Part shown: positions 32,942-41,877 of the stretch, one piece after another | How positions within the stretch are numbered: position 1 is the stretch's first letter | How the letters are laid out: each line of letters starts with the position of its first letter | NCBI RefSeq assembly: GCF_022513565.1 | Contig: NZ_JAKWBE010000003.1 | Coordinates: 1-64,000 of the forward strand | Origin: Streptomyces gilvus | Lineage (GTDB): Bacteria; Actinomycetota; Actinomycetes; Streptomycetales; Streptomycetaceae | DNA length: 64,000 nucleotides | Direction of reading: 5' to 3' | Notes under the pieces: model-generated | The model's database searches: none | Told to the model about the DNA's origin: nothing | What the model saw: only the letters and a program-made list of their open reading frames with translations | Position numbers and translations under genes: made by a program

Positions 32942-34174
32942 ATGTCGTGGTTTAGTGTATTGCTCATGTCGATCAAAGGCGGTAATCCCGGGGCCGTCCG
33001 CCCCCCGCGCGTCAGGGTGATGCGAGTCATCGCCCGGATGAACGTCGGTGGCCCCGCCCTGCAGGTGTCCGCGCTGATGCGGGGACTCGACCCGGAACTC
33101 TTCGACCACCGCCTGTTCGCCGGATCGGTGGGACCGGACGAGGCGGACTACATCGAGCACTGCGCCTGCGACGTTCCGGTCACGCGCGTCCCGGCACTCG
33201 GCCGAGCGGTACGGCCCTGGGACGACCTGCGGGCGCTGGCCGAACTCACCGCCGCCATGCGCCGGTTCAGGCCCCACATCGTGCACACCCACACCGCCAA
33301 GGCCGGTGCGCTGGGACGGATCGCCGCCGCGGCGGCCCGGGTGCCGGCGCGGGTGCACACCTTCCACGGCCATCTGCTGCACGGGTACTTCTCCCCCGCC
33401 AGGACCCGTCTGGTGGTGGCGACCGAACGCCTGCTGGCACGCCGCTGCGACCGGCTGCTGTCCGTGGGAACACGCGTCCGCGACGACCTCCTGGCCGTCG
33501 GCATCGGCCGGTCCGGGCAGTACGTCGTGGTCCCGCCCGGAACCTCCCTGCCGTCACCGCCGGACCGCGCGGAGGCACGCAAGCGCCTGCAACTGCCCGA
33601 GCACCGCCCCGTTGTCGCCTACGTCGGACGAGTGACCCGCATCAAACGGCCCGACCGGTTCCTGGAGGTGGCCCGGGAGGTACGTCGTGCCGTACCGGAC
33701 GCGGTCTTCCTGGTGTGCGGGGAGGGCGAGCAACTGCCCCATCTCGCCGAGGTGCGTGACCTCGATTCCTCACTGCGTCTGCTGGGCTGGCGGTCCGACG
33801 TGGAAACCGTGTACGCCGCGGCGGACGTGGTGCTCCTCACCTCGGACAACGAAGGGATGCCACTCAGCCTGATCGAAGCCGGCCTGGCGGGCGTACCCGT
33901 GGTCGCCACGAACGTCGGCAGCGTCGCCGAGGTGGTGCGGGACCGGGAAACCGGATTCCTGGCCTCCACCAGCTCCGCCGAACTCGCCCGGCACACCCTG
34001 CGGCTGCTGAGCGACGAGGAGCTGCGCTCGCGCATGGGAGACAGCGCGGCCGCATGGACGGCACAGCGGTTCGGGGCGCGGCGCCTCGTGACCGACATCC
34101 ACGACGTCTACGCCTCCATCGCCATCGCCCATGGGTGGTGGCCGGCGTCCCTACGGAAAGGTGACCAGCGTTGA
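32942..34174 (+). CDS. Glycosyltransferase family 4 protein
   Basis: 410-residue GT-B enzyme, distinct from its divergent neighbour. Visible segments are RVIARMNVGGPALQVSALMRG at the N-terminus (shared GG-P/A-Q acceptor loop), HTHTAKAGALGRIAA, VAYVGRVTRIKRPDRFLEV, and the donor-site region SDNEGMPLSLIEAGLAGVPVV. The C-terminus runs directly into the next gene: its TGA overlaps the TTG start of the epimerase (TTGA). Several starts are possible (ATG 32942, ATG 32969, GTG near 33018) and none has a strong ribosome binding site. Confidence 0.93.
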   Translation: MSWFSVLLMSIKGGNPGAVRPPRVRVMRVIARMNVGGPALQVSALMRGLDPELFDHRLFAGSVGPDEADYIEHCACDVPVTRVPALGRAVRPWDDLRALAELTAAMRRFRPHIVHTHTAKAGALGRIAAAAARVPARVHTFHGHLLHGYFSPARTRLVVATERLLARRCDRLLSVGTRVRDDLLAVGIGRSGQYVVVPPGTSLPSPPDRAEARKRLQLPEHRPVVAYVGRVTRIKRPDRFLEVAREVRRAVPDAVFLVCGEGEQLPHLAEVRDLDSSLRLLGWRSDVETVYAAADVVLLTSDNEGMPLSLIEAGLAGVPVVATNVGSVAEVVRDRETGFLASTSSAELARHTLRLLSDEELRSRMGDSAAAWTAQRFGARRLVTDIHDVYASIAIAHGWWPASLRKGDQR

Positions 34175-35163
34175 ACATCGTCGTTACCGGAGGCGCCGGA
34201 TTCATCGGAGCCAACCTGTGCCGGGAACTCGTCTCGCGACCGGACGTCGGCGACGTCGTCGCGCTCGACGACCTGAGCACCGGCTCGGCGGCCAATCTCG
34301 CCGACACCGGAGTGGAACTGATCGAGGGAAGCATTCTGGACCAGCGCCTTCTCGACCTGGTGGTCGGCCGTGCGGACGCCGTGGTCCACCTGGCCGCCCG
34401 CCCCTCCGTGCCGCGCTCGCTCAGTGATCCCGTCACCAGCCACGACGTCAACGCGACCGGGACCGTCCGGGTGCTGGAAGCGTGCCGGGCGCGCGGTGTC
34501 CATGTCGTCGCGGCCTCCTCGTCCTCCGTGTACGGAGCGGTCCCCGACCTGCCCAAGCACGAGGGCCTTCCGACCCGCCCGCTGAGTCCGTACGCGGCGA
34601 GCAAACTGGCGACCGAGGCATATGTGCTCGCCTACGGGGCCGCCTTCCGACTGCCGACGCTCGCGCTGCGCTTCTTCAACGTGTACGGCCCACTGCAGCC
34701 GGCCGGGCACGCCTACGCCGCGGTGATTCCGGCCTTCGTGGACGCCATGCTGCGCCGTGAGCCGCTGACGGTCTTCGGTGACGGCCGGCAGACCCGCGAC
34801 TTCACCTACGTGGGAACGGTGGTCCGAGTCCTGGCCGACGCCGTTCAGCGCCGCGTCACCTCGAACAGTCCGGTGAACCTGGCGTTCGGCACGCGGGTCT
34901 CGCTCCTGGATCTCGCCCAGCGACTCGCCACCGTCCTGGAGGTACCCCTGCGGATCGTGCACGAGCCCGCACGGCGAGGCGACGTACGGGATTCGCAGGC
35001 GGCCGACCACCTGCTGCGCGAACTGTTCCCGGACGTCGCACCGGTGCCGCTCGCCGAGGGCCTGGCCGAGACGGTGCGCTGGTTCCAGGGCCTGCCGCAG
35101 TACGCGGCACCGACCGACCGGTTGCCGGCCCCCGCGACCCGGTCGTCCGCCCCCGTCGTCTGA
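34171..35163 (+). CDS. NAD-dependent nucleotide-sugar epimerase/dehydratase (GalE/WbpP-like)
   Basis: 330-residue extended short-chain dehydrogenase. It has the Rossmann motif VVTGGAGFIGANL, the DDLSTGS cofactor segment, the catalytic Ser in ASSSSVYG, and the Tyr-Lys pair in SPYAASKLATE. It probably epimerises a UDP-sugar (such as UDP-glucose or UDP-glucuronate at C4) for the exopolysaccharide. The start is TTG at 34171, overlapping the glycosyltransferase stop by four bases, with AAAGGTGA upstream. A strong bidirectional terminator follows. Confidence 0.93.
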   Translation: MNIVVTGGAGFIGANLCRELVSRPDVGDVVALDDLSTGSAANLADTGVELIEGSILDQRLLDLVVGRADAVVHLAARPSVPRSLSDPVTSHDVNATGTVRVLEACRARGVHVVAASSSSVYGAVPDLPKHEGLPTRPLSPYAASKLATEAYVLAYGAAFRLPTLALRFFNVYGPLQPAGHAYAAVIPAFVDAMLRREPLTVFGDGRQTRDFTYVGTVVRVLADAVQRRVTSNSPVNLAFGTRVSLLDLAQRLATVLEVPLRIVHEPARRGDVRDSQAADHLLRELFPDVAPVPLAEGLAETVRWFQGLPQYAAPTDRLPAPATRSSAPVV

Positions 35164-35198
35164 GCGGGTACGGCGTCCGCCTGCCCCGTGCCTCCCCA

Positions 35199-35243
35199 CA
35201 GTGGGGCGTCACCCGGTGTCGATCACCAGGTGACGCCCCACTG
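35199..35243. terminator. Bidirectional hairpin terminator
   Basis: A perfect 15-bp stem pairs 35199-35213 with 35229-35243 around a 15-base loop. It lies between the convergent epimerase and WecA-like genes. Confidence 0.88.
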
Positions 35244-35296
35244 CGCGGCTCACGGGGCCGGACCGCCGAGGAGCGCGGTCCGTCGGGTCCCGGACC

Positions 35297-36478
35297 TCAT
35301 GGCCGCCGGGTCGGGTGGGGCGGCACAGGGGTTGCGTGCGCGTCCCAGGGCGCCGGCTTCCCCGTCCCGCGACGCACGGGGCGGTCGCCTGAGCCGAGGT
35401 GGATGAATGTCTGTTCCCCGCCGTCTGCCGCCCTCCCCACCGGGAGGACGACGGGTGCGGCCGGGCCCAGCGTGGAGGGAACCCTCAGCAGCCACATCAC
35501 CACGGCGGCGCCGACCGCGACGGCTGCCGGGAGGAGGATGCCCGGACGCAGGAAGCCCAACGTCATGAGCACCCTGGCAAGACCACCGAGTGCCGCGAAC
35601 GCCACCAGCGCGGTGACGGCCTGCCTGACCGTCAGGCCCATCCTCCGCAGCCGGTGGGCCGCGTGGTCCAGTCCCCCCTGCAGCAGCGGCCGCGCCTCCC
35701 GGTAGCGGGACAGCATGACGAGCGCGGTGTCCACGGTTGCCACCAGGGTGGTGACCAGCAGCCCGGCGGGCCCGGAGAGACCGGTGGCGTCCTTGTGGAG
35801 CAGCACGGCCGCGGACGCCAGGGTGAAACCGAGGAAGAGGGACCCCGAGTCACCGAGAAAGATCCGCGCCGGATGCCAGTTGTGGACGAGGAAGCCCACA
35901 CTGGCGCCGGTGAGCGCGGCCAGCACCACTCCCAGCTCGGCCCGCCCGCTCCACCACGCGCTCCAGCACAGGAACCCGCCGATGACGGCACACAGCGAGC
36001 AGACCGCTCCGTCCATGTTGTCCAGCAGGTTGAACGCGTTGGTGGTGAAGACGATCCACAGGACGGTGAGCACGGCGTCGACCGCGCCACCGACGAGCGT
36101 CGGATGCCCGCCCACCAGGACGACACCCGAAGCCGCCGCCGTCTCCACGCACAACCGCGACGCCGCACCCAGCGGGCGCAGGTCGTCGACGAGCCCCAGG
36201 ACCGCCATGATCGCGGCACCCCCGAGCAGCACCGCGAGGCCGGCGTTTCCCGGACCGCCGGACGACACGCAGACGGCTCCCGCGGCGAGCGTGACGAGCG
36301 ACACCGCGATCCCACCGAGGTACGGCGTGGGACGGGCGTGGCCCTTGTGACCGCCGGGCCGGTCGGTGATGTCGTGGCGCAGGGCGAAACGCCGCAGTGG
36401 TTCCGTCAGCAGCCCGCCGAGCAGCAGGGCCGCGCCGCCGACGGTCAGCGCGGTCGGCAGAGGACTCAGGGCCGACAC
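35297..36478 (-). CDS. WecA/MraY-like undecaprenyl-phosphate sugar-1-phosphate transferase
   Basis: 393-residue membrane enzyme with about 10-11 helices. Diagnostic segments are HDITDRPGGHKGHARPTPYLGG (cytoplasmic loop 1), LVDDLRPLG (Asp pair), NAFNLLDNMDGAVCS (catalytic loop) and FLGDSGSLFLGF. Family members transfer a HexNAc-1-phosphate to undecaprenyl phosphate, the first step of a repeat unit. No PglB/WbaP-type initiating enzyme was seen, so this is the likely initiator here. The GTG at 36478 overlaps the epimerase stop by 13 bases. The C-terminus ends in a basic cytoplasmic tail. Confidence 0.92.
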   Translation of the reverse strand: MSALSPLPTALTVGGAALLLGGLLTEPLRRFALRHDITDRPGGHKGHARPTPYLGGIAVSLVTLAAGAVCVSSGGPGNAGLAVLLGGAAIMAVLGLVDDLRPLGAASRLCVETAAASGVVLVGGHPTLVGGAVDAVLTVLWIVFTTNAFNLLDNMDGAVCSLCAVIGGFLCWSAWWSGRAELGVVLAALTGASVGFLVHNWHPARIFLGDSGSLFLGFTLASAAVLLHKDATGLSGPAGLLVTTLVATVDTALVMLSRYREARPLLQGGLDHAAHRLRRMGLTVRQAVTALVAFAALGGLARVLMTLGFLRPGILLPAAVAVGAAVVMWLLRVPSTLGPAAPVVLPVGRAADGGEQTFIHLGSGDRPVRRGTGKPAPWDAHATPVPPHPTRRP

Positions 36479-37545
36479 GGGCCCGCCACGGCGTCGGGGA
36501 CGGTGTGGGCAGGGGCCGTGGGAAGGGCCTCTTCCCGCGTGCCCGGCAGGGGCGCCGACTGCACGCGGCTCGTCTCGCCCCGGGCGTCCGCGACGGCGTC
36601 GGCGAGCACGTCGCTGAGCGCGAACCGCGGCTGCCACCCTGTCAGCGTGCGCAGCCTCGTGGTGTCGGGGACCCTGCGCTGCATGTCCTCGAAGCCCGTT
36701 CCGTATGCCTCGTCGTACGCCATGTGCTCCACCGAAGAGGCGCTTCCGGCCTGAGCGATGACGCGTTCGGCGAGTTCGAGAATGGTGATCTCCTCATCGG
36801 AACCGATGTTGAACGTCCCGCCTTCCGCGCCCGGATGATCCAGCAGGAGCAGCAGCGCCTCCACCGCGTCGGCGACATGGAGAAAGCAACGCCGTTGCCC
36901 GCCGGTCGCGTGAACGGTGACGGGCTCCCCGTGCACCGCCTGCCGGGCGAACCGGGGAATGACCATCCCGTATGCCGGGCTCTGGCGAGGGCCCACGGTG
37001 TTGAAGAACCGGACGATCGTCGACCTCAGGCCCCGCTCCTGGTGGTAGAGCCCCGTAAGGATCTCGTCGACCGCCTTGGCCGTGCTGTACGACCACCGGA
37101 TCACCGACGGGCTGCCCAGGACGCGGTCGGAGGTTTCGGTGAGCGGTCCGGAGGAGTTCTTTCCGTAGATCTCCGAGGTGCTGGCCACCAGAACCCTGCG
37201 CGAATGGCGTTGGGCGGACTCGAGGACCGTCTCGGTGCCTTTGATGTTGGTAATGAACGACTTCAGTGGTTGCTCAACGATGAGTTTGACTCCGACGGCG
37301 GCGGCCAAATGGACCAATACGTCGCACTCGCGCGCCAACTCGTCGACCACAAATGCGTCCAGTACGGAACCGTGGACGAAACGGAACTGTGGATGCTCTT
37401 GCGCCCGGGCCAGGTTGGACATTCTCCCCGTGGCGAGGTTGTCGAGTACGACGACCTCCTTCCCTCCGGCCAACAGCGCATCCACGAGGTGTGAGCCGAT
37501 GAAGCCGGCTCCACCGGTGACCAGATACCTCGAACAACGATCCAT
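36466..37545 (-). CDS. NAD-dependent epimerase/dehydratase (UDP-glucuronate decarboxylase/dTDP-glucose dehydratase-like)
   Basis: 359-residue extended SDR. Motifs are YLVTGGAGFIGSHL, DNLATGRMSN, the catalytic STSEIYG and WSYSTAKAVDE (Tyr-x3-Lys). RFFNTVGPRQSPAYGMVIPRF, with its specific PRQS, is typical of the UDP-glucuronate decarboxylase/dehydratase branch. It would supply a modified sugar nucleotide. The ATG at 37545 has GGAG 7 bases upstream. It overlaps the WecA-like gene, so the two are translated together. Confidence 0.92.
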   Translation of the reverse strand: MDRCSRYLVTGGAGFIGSHLVDALLAGGKEVVVLDNLATGRMSNLARAQEHPQFRFVHGSVLDAFVVDELARECDVLVHLAAAVGVKLIVEQPLKSFITNIKGTETVLESAQRHSRRVLVASTSEIYGKNSSGPLTETSDRVLGSPSVIRWSYSTAKAVDEILTGLYHQERGLRSTIVRFFNTVGPRQSPAYGMVIPRFARQAVHGEPVTVHATGGQRRCFLHVADAVEALLLLLDHPGAEGGTFNIGSDEEITILELAERVIAQAGSASSVEHMAYDEAYGTGFEDMQRRVPDTTRLRTLTGWQPRFALSDVLADAVADARGETSRVQSAPLPGTREEALPTAPAHTVPDAVAGPCRP

Positions 37546-37798
37546 GCGGGTCACTCCGGTTCAGCGGGCGGATCTCGGACAACTCCCACAGGACTCCTTC
37601 TTCTTGCGAAGTCCACCATTCACGTATGGGAGAAATAGCGGAAATTGAAACATCGACACGGCCCCTGCGCCCCTTCGACATGCCCGCGATGGGCAATTGG
37701 AGTGACACCGGGAAGACACGGGGCACCGAAGGGAACACAACGCCTCGCATGTGCCTCAATTGGCCCATGCGAAGGCTACTGTCCGGAAGGGTTCGGTG
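37546..37798. promoter_or_regulatory. Divergent promoter region, epimerase and sugar dehydrogenase
   Basis: This roughly 250-base spacer with below-average GC probably holds the promoters of both divergent units. No clear repeat or promoter pair was found. Confidence 0.4.
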
Positions 37799-39088
37799 AT
37801 GATGAGGCACAACCAGAACGATCCGCACGAGCCAGAGAAACTGATTGTCGTCGGCCAGGGATACGTCGGGCTCCCCCTCGCCGTGCGAGCGGTGGAAGTC
37901 GGTTACGACGTGGTCGGCTTGGACACCGACGAACTTCGAGTGAAGCGCCTGGCCTCCGGGGACTCCTACATCGAAGGGGTCGACCACTCACGTCTGGCGG
38001 CCGCCCTGGACAGCGGCTCGTACGAGCCCACCACCGACTACGACCGCATCGCCGACTTCGACGTCTGCGTGATCACGGTGCCGACGCCGCTGCGCGACGG
38101 TGCGCCCGATCTGAGCTTCGTGGAAAGCGCGGCGCGCCGCATCGCTCCCCACATCACGCCCGGAGCCACCGTCGTCCTGGAGTCCACCACGTATCCGGGG
38201 ACCACGGACTGCCTGCTGCGGCCGCTGCTGGAGGAGGGCAGCGCGCTGAAGGCCGGCGTCGACTTCCACCTCGGGTACAGTCCTGAGCGCATCGATCCCG
38301 GCAACCCCGAGTGGCACCTCGAGAACACCCCGAAGGTGACCTCCGGAATCGACGCCGCGTCACTACGCAGCGTCGAACGCTTCTATGCGCGCATCGTGGA
38401 ACGCACGGTGCCGGTCACGTCCTGCCGCACCGCCGAGCTGACGAAGCTGCTGGAGAACACCTACCGCCACGTCAACATCGCCATGGTCAACGAGATGGCC
38501 ACGATCTCCCGGGAGCTCGGGGCCGACATCTGGGAAGCCATCGAGGCCGCCGCCACCAAGCCTTTCGGCTTCATGCCCTTCACGCCCGGCCCCGGAGTGG
38601 GCGGACACTGTCTGCCCGTGGACCCCTCGTATCTGTCCTGGCAGGTCAAGCGGCTGCTGCGGCAGGACGTCCGGTTCATCTCACTGGCCAACGAGGTGAA
38701 CGACCAGATGCCCGCCTACGTCACCCGCCGGATCACCCGAGGACTGAACGAGCGCGCCAAGTCCGTCAAGGGATCCCGGGTGCTGCAGCTCGGCCTGGCC
38801 TACAAGAAGAACACCGGGGACATCCGTGAGTCGCCGGCCATCATGCTCGCCCAGGCGTTGAGCAGGCTCGGCGCCCACGTCCTCACGGTGGAACCGCACA
38901 CGGACGCCTATCTGCTGCCCCCGGACATCCTCCGGGTGGAGCTCACCGAAGCGGAGATCCGCGCGGCAGACGTGGTGGTCGTCGCCACCGACCATGACGC
39001 CTTCGACTACGCCCTGGTCGAAAGGGCGGCGTCCTACGTGCTCGACACCCGCAACCGCTGCCGGGGGCCGCAGGTCGAGATCCTGTAA
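37799..39088 (+). CDS. Nucleotide-sugar 6-dehydrogenase (UDP-glucose/UDP-ManNAc type)
   Basis: 429-residue enzyme oxidising the C6 hydroxyl of a UDP-sugar to a carboxylate with two NAD+. The N-terminal Rossmann motif is IVVGQGYVGLPLA. VPTPLRDGAPDLSFV and ESTTYPGTTD follow. The catalytic Cys lies in GVGGHCLPVDPSY, and the C-terminal domain has GLAYKKNTGDIRESPA. The pattern is nearer WbpA/WecC-type dehydrogenases than classical Ugd. The ATG at 37799 has GGAAGG 8 bases upstream; GTG 37796 and ATG 37802 are alternatives. It supplies the uronic acid that the AsnB-like protein could amidate. Confidence 0.94.
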   Translation: MMRHNQNDPHEPEKLIVVGQGYVGLPLAVRAVEVGYDVVGLDTDELRVKRLASGDSYIEGVDHSRLAAALDSGSYEPTTDYDRIADFDVCVITVPTPLRDGAPDLSFVESAARRIAPHITPGATVVLESTTYPGTTDCLLRPLLEEGSALKAGVDFHLGYSPERIDPGNPEWHLENTPKVTSGIDAASLRSVERFYARIVERTVPVTSCRTAELTKLLENTYRHVNIAMVNEMATISRELGADIWEAIEAAATKPFGFMPFTPGPGVGGHCLPVDPSYLSWQVKRLLRQDVRFISLANEVNDQMPAYVTRRITRGLNERAKSVKGSRVLQLGLAYKKNTGDIRESPAIMLAQALSRLGAHVLTVEPHTDAYLLPPDILRVELTEAEIRAADVVVVATDHDAFDYALVERAASYVLDTRNRCRGPQVEIL

Positions 39089-39120
39089 TGGCCGCGGTCG
39101 CGAACGGCGGCCGGCGAGCC

Positions 39121-39188
39121 CTCCTCCAGCTCAGGAGGCAGCGCACCGCGATGTCCATCGCGGTGCGCTGCCTCCTGAGCTGGAGGAG
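39121..39188. terminator. Perfect 33-bp inverted repeat, bidirectional terminator
   Basis: Positions 39121-39153 are the exact reverse complement of 39156-39188, separated by only two bases. The hairpin sits 32 bases after the dehydrogenase stop and 13 bases after the subtilase stop, so it serves both convergent genes. No T-run follows on either side. Its length and perfection are exceptional for a terminator. Confidence 0.92.
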
Positions 39189-39201
39189 ACCGGCATCCCC
39201 G

Positions 39202-40479
39202 TCAGAACGACGAGACCCTGAGGAGACGCTCCTTGACGGCGTCCCCGTCCTGCGAGGGCCAGATCCAGTCGAGGCTGCCCGCCGCCTGCAGAGCCGCCTT
39301 GACGGCCGCGGGCGAGGCGGTGGGGTGGGTGGCCCGGTACAGGGCCGCGCCACCCGCCACGTGCGGAGCGGCCATGGAGGTGCCGGACATGGTCGCGTAG
39401 CCGCCGCCGGGATAGGTCGAGCGGATGCAGACGCCCGGGGCGATCAGGTCCACGTCCGGGCCGTAGTTGGAGAAGTCGGCGAACGTGTCGTCCTGGTCGG
39501 CGCGGCACGTCGGCTGCCCCAGGCCACCGGACTTCCCGTCGAAGTCCGCCAGGGCACTGACGGTGATCACCTCGTCGTACGCGGCCGGCACGGTGTTCCG
39601 GGCGTCGGCGTGGGAGTTGCCCGCCGCCACGGTATAGGTGACGCCTCTGGCGACCGACGCGCAGATCGCCTGGTGCATGGCATCGCCGTTGGTCCTGCCG
39701 CAGTTGCCGTCGTCGGTGCCGGCACCGCCCAGGCTCATGTTGGCGACGTCGATCCGGTCGGCGTGCTGGGTGACGTAGTCGATGCCGCAGATGACGCTCG
39801 AGGAGGTTCCGGAGCCGGACGGGCTGAGCACCTGCACCGGCCACAGCCGTGCGCCCGGTGCCACCCCGACGACCCCGGTGCCGTTGTCCAGAGCGCCGAT
39901 GGTGCCCGCCACATGGGTGCCGTGGCCGTTCTGGTCCTGGGGCGGCAGGCCGGGCATCCAGCAGTTCTTCGCCCCGGCCTGGTACACGTTGAGGTCCGGA
40001 TGGGTCAGGTCGATGCCGGTGTCGAGGACAGCGACGTCCGCGTTGACCCGAGTGTCCACACCGTTGATGGCGGCGGTGGGGCTGCGGTCGGCGTCGACCC
40101 GGTCCACACCGGTCGGAACGGACTGGGCCGACGCGTGCACCCATTGGTCCTGCTGGACCGACCGCACGTCGGGGTCCTTGGCGACCTGGGCCGCGGTCTG
40201 CGGGCTCATCACCGCCGCGTAGCCCTGGAGGGCATAGCGATAGACCTGGTGAACGACGGCACCCATGGCGGAGGCACGCTCGACAGCCGCCTTGGTGTCC
40301 TCCCTCGCGCCGGCCTTGCTCTCCTTGAGGGTCACGATGTAGTGGCCGGGAATCCTGCCTGCCTCGGCGGGTGCCGCGGCCACGGACGGGGAGCCCGCCG
40401 TGGGCGACGAGGCGACGGCGTACGGCGCACCAGCCGCAAGCGTGAGCGTGAGGAGGGTCAGGCCAATGATTCTGGGCAT
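39202..40479 (-). CDS. Secreted subtilisin-like serine protease (S8 family)
   Basis: 425-residue preproprotease. A signal peptide (residues 1-23), an I9-type inhibitor propeptide ([14 protein letters not shown] to DQWVHA) and the catalytic domain are present. The catalytic Asp is in [15 protein letters not shown], the His in [12 protein letters not shown], the oxyanion Asn in [11 protein letters not shown] and the Ser in SGTSMAAPH. Four or more Cys may form disulfides. The enzyme acts outside the cell and could process surface proteins of this region, but it may be unrelated. It is followed directly by the 33-bp inverted repeat. Confidence 0.96.
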   Translation of the reverse strand: MPRIIGLTLLTLTLAAGAPYAVASSPTAGSPSVAAAPAEAGRIPGHYIVTLKESKAGAREDTKAAVERASAMGAVVHQVYRYALQGYAAVMSPQTAAQVAKDPDVRSVQQDQWVHASAQSVPTGVDRVDADRSPTAAINGVDTRVNADVAVLDTGIDLTHPDLNVYQAGAKNCWMPGLPPQDQNGHGTHVAGTIGALDNGTGVVGVAPGARLWPVQVLSPSGSGTSSSVICGIDYVTQHADRIDVANMSLGGAGTDDGNCGRTNGDAMHQAICASVARGVTYTVAAGNSHADARNTVPAAYDEVITVSALADFDGKSGGLGQPTCRADQDDTFADFSNYGPDVDLIAPGVCIRSTYPGGGYATMSGTSMAAPHVAGGAALYRATHPTASPAAVKAALQAAGSLDWIWPSQDGDAVKERLLRVSSF

Positions 40480-40611
40480 CCCATACCTTTCTCTGAAGCA
40501 TCGGAAGAGCGAAGAGGTTCATCCGCTTTACAGCAGATGTCCATTTCGCCGGCTCATCCGGAGCCAGCAGCTCCACGGCGTCCGCCGGCGTCCCGCATTC
40601 GGAGATGTGGA

Positions 40612-41400
40612 TCACGGTTGGCCGACGGAATTCCTGGCGGACGAGTAGTCACGGTGCCGAGGTGTGCCCTTGCGCGGCGGTCGGGTCAGCGTGATCTGGC
40701 GTACCAGTTGGTGGAAACACGTCAGTGCCGCGATCGCCGGGAGTGCCGCCGTGGCAGCGTGCGGAAAGGTCTTCGGCGCGTCGACGACGCACAGCGCCAC
40801 GGCCACGGCGGAGAAGAACGTCACGGCGCACCACGAGTGTGCGGCGCGTCGCCGATGGAGAGCGGCCCGCAGGATCGACAGGGACGCGACCATCCATGGC
40901 CCGTAGATCAGCAGCGGCCACCAGCTGTCCACACCGGAGCGGGCAGGGTCGCCGATCGCCACCTCGGACAGCGGGTGATACGCCACCATCCCGCCGAAGA
41001 CACTGACCATGGCCACGATGACGCTTGCCACGGCGGCGACCAGGAAGCTGGTGGTCCGCGACCACGACAGGCCCCCCTGGCGTCCTTGGACCCGGCGGTG
41101 CCGTGAGGGGCGATGGGGCACGGTCGAAGCCACCGCGGCGGAGGCCGTCGCGGTCTCCGAGAGGAGGCGGCCGGCATCCAGATACGGTCCGGCCCACTCG
41201 CCCGTACCGCCCGAGCGCAACAGCTGAGCCAGTTCCTCGGCGGGGTCCCAGTGTTCCGGAACATGCAGGTCGCCCGGATTCACCGACGCCCACTCCGCCT
41301 CGGACCGGGGGACGTGCAAGCTCGAGTTCATCCACGCGTCGTACAGGTTCTCCCCGACGGGACCGTGGTGGGAGAACCCCGGTGTCAGGCCATCACGCAC
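40612..41400 (-). CDS. DUF2637-like membrane protein
   Basis: 262-residue protein. The N-terminal half is hydrophilic and acidic; the C-terminal half has four hydrophobic helices (FLVAAVASVIVAMVSVFGGM, WWPLLIYGPWMVASLSI, CAVTFFSAVAVALCVV, AALPAIAALTCFHQL). This is the layout of the actinobacterial DUF2637 group, some members of which relate to plasmid-spread (Spd) proteins. The function is unknown. The GTG at 41400 is chosen because it overlaps the stop of the upstream small gene and follows GGGAAG; an ATG at 41334 is an alternative. Confidence 0.7.
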   Translation of the reverse strand: MRDGLTPGFSHHGPVGENLYDAWMNSSLHVPRSEAEWASVNPGDLHVPEHWDPAEELAQLLRSGGTGEWAGPYLDAGRLLSETATASAAVASTVPHRPSRHRRVQGRQGGLSWSRTTSFLVAAVASVIVAMVSVFGGMVAYHPLSEVAIGDPARSGVDSWWPLLIYGPWMVASLSILRAALHRRRAAHSWCAVTFFSAVAVALCVVDAPKTFPHAATAALPAIAALTCFHQLVRQITLTRPPRKGTPRHRDYSSARNSVGQP

Positions 41401-41680
41401 GGCTTCCCACCCACTGCTTCCGCGACTCGTGTGCGCCGCTGTCCGACCTGTGGATGAAATCACCCTGGATCCGGCTCAGCGCGAGAACGAGGTCTTCGAG
41501 CGGCACCGAGGTGTACCTCAGCTGCACTCGTTCACCGCCTCGCTGGAGAACGGCGAACTCGTCCGGGGCCGAGGACTCCGAGGCCGGTGTGAAAGTCCAA
41601 TCCCCCAACTGCGACGTCAGGATCCTCACACCGTCTGAATAGCCTTCCGCAAGTGTTGTGCGGAGCTGCATGGTCGACAT
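41393..41680 (-). CDS. Small hypothetical protein
   Basis: 95-residue soluble protein starting MSTMQLRTTLAEGYSDGVRI, with GGGGGG just before the ATG at 41680. It contains LGDWTFTPASESSAPDEFAV and a beta-rich middle. No family was recognised. Its stop overlaps the start of the DUF2637-like gene, so the two form a small operon. Confidence 0.6.
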   Translation of the reverse strand: MSTMQLRTTLAEGYSDGVRILTSQLGDWTFTPASESSAPDEFAVLQRGGERVQLRYTSVPLEDLVLALSRIQGDFIHRSDSGAHESRKQWVGSRA

Positions 41681-41734
41681 GCCCCCCCAACGAATGCGAT
41701 TGCACGCCAGATGTGAGGCATCCGAGTGATGCAT

Positions 41735-41877
41735 GGGCGTTCGAGGAATAAGCAGCGTACTGGTCCGATGAATTCTATTTCATCAGACATAGTTGATTTA
41801 CGGCGTACTTATAACGTCCTTTCGGTATTTCGCGAGATACGCCGACGGAGTCGAAGCCGGCAGCGGATGCGCGGGCC
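41735..41877. promoter_or_regulatory. AT-rich pocket with dyad GATGAA-N6-TTCATC
   Basis: This stretch is clearly less GC-rich than its surroundings and lies upstream of the small gene pair. GATGAA (41767-41772) and TTCATC (41779-41784) are inverted around six bases, and a near-palindrome around TCGCGA follows at about 41830. It is a likely promoter/operator for the leftward pair. Confidence 0.45.
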
